DNA from: Candidatus Scatousia excrementipullorum
GTDB taxonomy: Bacteria > Cyanobacteriota > Vampirovibrionia > Gastranaerophilales > Gastranaerophilaceae
Assembly: GCA_017694215.1 (NCBI GenBank)
Contig: JADIND010000169.1
Location: forward strand, 1-6,334
Reading direction: 5' to 3'
Length of the DNA: 6,334 nt
The stretch's first letter is position 1. Each line of letters opens with the position of its first letter. Below, in pieces: positions 5,337 to 6,334 of the stretch. The position numbers were made by a program, and so were the translations under genes. The notes below the pieces were generated by a model. The model searched no databases. It was given only the letters and a program-made list of their open reading frames with translations, and was not told where the DNA came from.

Positions 5337-5447
5337 GTACACATGTAACAAAAAAATCATGCTTGAATTATCATGCATGTACAACTATCCCCAAATCTCC
5401 TCCCAAGATTATTGTTCAAGCTATACAAAGAAGTATAGCTTTTTTTT
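5337..5447 (+). ncRNA. Candidate small RNA with CU-rich linker
   Basis: No plus-strand gene precedes the strong terminator at 5418-5447, and the next gene has its own promoter after it, so a short independent transcript is implied. A possible -10, TAAAAT (5325-5330), would start it near 5337; no good -35 is seen. The predicted layout is a 5' hairpin (GTAC at 5337-5340 and ATG at 5343-5345 pairing with CATGTAC at 5376-5382, with a 2-nt bulge), an unpaired pyrimidine-rich stretch (5383-5405) containing CUCCUCCC, then the terminator hairpin. CUCCU is complementary to AGGAG ribosome binding sites. The layout resembles cyanobacterial Yfr1-type RNAs, which hold an unpaired CU-rich motif between two hairpins, but the sequence is not Yfr1. 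An attenuated leader is the alternative. Confidence 0.35.
5418..5447 (+). terminator. Intrinsic terminator of the candidate small RNA
   Basis: A 9-bp perfect stem (AAGCTATAC, 5418-5426, with GTATAGCTT, 5433-5441) encloses an AAAGAA loop. An eight-T run (5440-5447) overlaps the end of the stem. It is strongly strand-specific, so it ends plus-strand transcription 75 bp before the 83-aa gene. Confidence 0.8.
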
Positions 5448-5469
5448 ATGTTTGCGGCAATTCATTCTA

Positions 5470-5497
5470 TTGACTTACGAAAAAAAATGACTAAAAT
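5470..5497 (+). promoter_or_regulatory. Promoter of the 83-aa gene
   Basis: -35 TTGACT (5470-5475) and -10 TAAAAT (5492-5497) are separated by 16 bp; each hexamer has one mismatch. The start would be near 5504, giving a leader of about 20 nt. It lies downstream of the 5418-5447 terminator, so the gene does not depend on the upstream transcript. Confidence 0.5.
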
Positions 5498-5522
5498 ATA
5501 TTGTATAGGGATGAGGATTTAT

Positions 5523-5774
5523 ATGAGATTAGTGGAAAAATTAAAAGAATACGAAAATCAATATATGTTTATCCGTTGGGCTACGGGCGGCGAATACGGA
5601 AAGCTCGTCTATGCCGGTGAAGACTTTATACAGTTTGATGTAATTAATGTTGATACAATGGAATACAGTGAAACTGTTTTAATCCACAGTCCTCTTATTC
5701 TGGAAGTTGCAATAGGCGGTGTTGATATAGCAAGAATTGTTGCGGAATTATCCTCCAGAATATCATCCGACTAA
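5523..5774 (+). CDS. Small conserved-looking protein, possibly Sm-like fold
   Basis: This 83-aa soluble protein begins MRLVEKLKEYENQYMFIRW. I chose the ATG at 5523 because GAGG (5513-5516) lies 6 nt before it; upstream in-frame ATGs (5448, 5487, 5511) lie in the terminator T-run, in the promoter or without a ribosome binding site. I do not recognise a named family. The pattern is an N-terminal helix, then alternating beta strands (FIRWATGGEYGKLVYAGEDFIQFDVINV), a gap, and VLIHSPLILEVAIG, ending in a helix (DIARIVAELSSRI). A short helix followed by a G-x-L-x-x-x-G-x-D-F-I strand pattern recalls Sm/Hfq-like barrels, but that is structural guesswork. Its stop codon interlocks with that of the convergent gene. 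Confidence 0.75.
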   Translation: MRLVEKLKEYENQYMFIRWATGGEYGKLVYAGEDFIQFDVINVDTMEYSETVLIHSPLILEVAIGGVDIARIVAELSSRISSD

Positions 5775-6334
5775 ATATTAAAACTCTTTCTGGAACCTTC
5801 TTCGTGGTAGAATCCGCCACCGCAGATTGTTTCAATGACTTTCAGGGCGAACTCTCTCGGAGCGTCAACCTGATTGAGATACAATTCTCTGTTTGATAAG
5901 TGTTTAATCTTTAATATTGCACTCTGATTTTGTTCAGCAGGGATAAACAAAGAAGCAACCTCATTTTCCAGAAGTCTGCCCATTTCTTCTTCATGGTCTT
6001 TTACACCTGCCATAATTTCGTTGTAATTTCCTCTTATCGCCATAATTCTGCCTGAAAAAAGGTGGTTTCCGTTCTCTCTGTAAAGAGCCTGAGGCTGAAA
6101 GTTACAGCGTGTTGTAAAACTTATTTTGTGCCAGAGAATATTTATAAACACAACGGATTTTTGCTGGTCAAAATCAACATAAATATTCTGTGTAGTAACT
6201 CCTCTTGAAGCAAAAGCTTCCTTTAAAATTTCCGCAATTTCCTGCAGGTTATCAATCATTCTTGAAAAAATTTCGTTTGTATTGATTGTAGCGTGCTGGT
6301 AGTCCAAAAACTGCTTATACATATGGGTTGAGAC
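5771..6334 (-). CDS. Hypothetical protein, probably 5'-partial at window edge
   Basis: The frame is open from the TAG at 5771-5773 to the window edge. The first Met is at 6322 (183 aa, MYKQFLDYQHATINTNEIF), but no ribosome binding site precedes it and the four codons before it are also open, so the real start may lie outside. No family is recognised. It looks soluble and alpha/beta: an N-terminal amphipathic helix (SRMIDNLQEIAEILKEAF), beta strands with aromatic residues (VVFINILWHKISFTTRCNF), a second helical region (NEIMAGVKDHEEEMGRLLENEVASLF), and a C-terminal part with CGGGFYHEEG. There are no membrane segments, signal peptide or metal-binding clusters. Ordinary codon use and an uninterrupted frame argue that it is real. 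Confidence 0.8.
   Translation of the reverse strand, partial: VSTHMYKQFLDYQHATINTNEIFSRMIDNLQEIAEILKEAFASRGVTTQNIYVDFDQQKSVVFINILWHKISFTTRCNFQPQALYRENGNHLFSGRIMAIRGNYNEIMAGVKDHEEEMGRLLENEVASLFIPAEQNQSAILKIKHLSNRELYLNQVDAPREFALKVIETICGGGFYHEEGSRKSFNI

Noticed and set aside
5448..5522. Longer start for the 83-aa gene at 5448
   Set aside because: That ATG immediately follows the terminator T-run, without a ribosome binding site, and the extension spans the likely promoter.

Overview
The window is an AT-rich bacterial chromosome segment with short intergenic gaps and strong AGGAG-type ribosome binding sites. It has no mobile elements, tRNA, rRNA or CRISPR. My best guess for the source is a non-photosynthetic relative of cyanobacteria (Vampirovibrionia/Melainabacteria, possibly the gut order Gastranaerophilales). 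The grounds are the base composition, a cytosolic-looking LysM/EF-hand/repeat protein, an InrS-like metal sensor and two sequences matching the cyanobacterial HLR1 element. This is inference; no phylogenetic marker gene is present.

Layout. 1-1696 (minus): the 5' 565 codons of a large multidomain protein whose C-terminus lies outside the window. 1697-2057: a 361-bp divergent regulatory region holding two perfect matches to the HLR1 (RpaB-binding) consensus, a 22-bp-period direct repeat, and the dmeF promoter and operator. 2058-2960 (plus): DmeF-type Co/Ni efflux protein of the cation diffusion facilitator family. 2929-3201 (minus): its CsoR/RcnR-family repressor, overlapping dmeF tail to tail. 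3324-4505 (plus): phosphopentomutase DeoB. 4576-4752 (plus): a 58-aa single-cluster [4Fe-4S] ferredoxin. 4773-4810: a bidirectional terminator. 4829-5269 (minus): type II 3-dehydroquinate dehydratase AroQ. 5337-5447 (plus): a candidate small RNA ending in an intrinsic terminator. 5523-5774 (plus): an 83-aa protein, perhaps Sm-like. 5771-6334 (minus): an unrecognised protein whose stop codon interlocks with that of its convergent neighbour.

How it works together. The best-resolved circuit is metal homeostasis. The DmeR-like repressor and the DmeF exporter share a 19-bp operator pattern, TATACC-N6-GGGTGTT, present once at each promoter, so the sensor probably controls both the exporter and itself. 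The other genes are housekeeping or unknown: nucleoside salvage/pentose phosphate exchange, electron transfer and the shikimate pathway. They appear to be separate transcription units, not one operon.

The most unusual signals are non-coding. They are the paired HLR1-like sites upstream of the LysM protein gene and the roughly 110-nt transcript candidate with a CU-rich, anti-Shine-Dalgarno-like linker upstream of the 83-aa gene.
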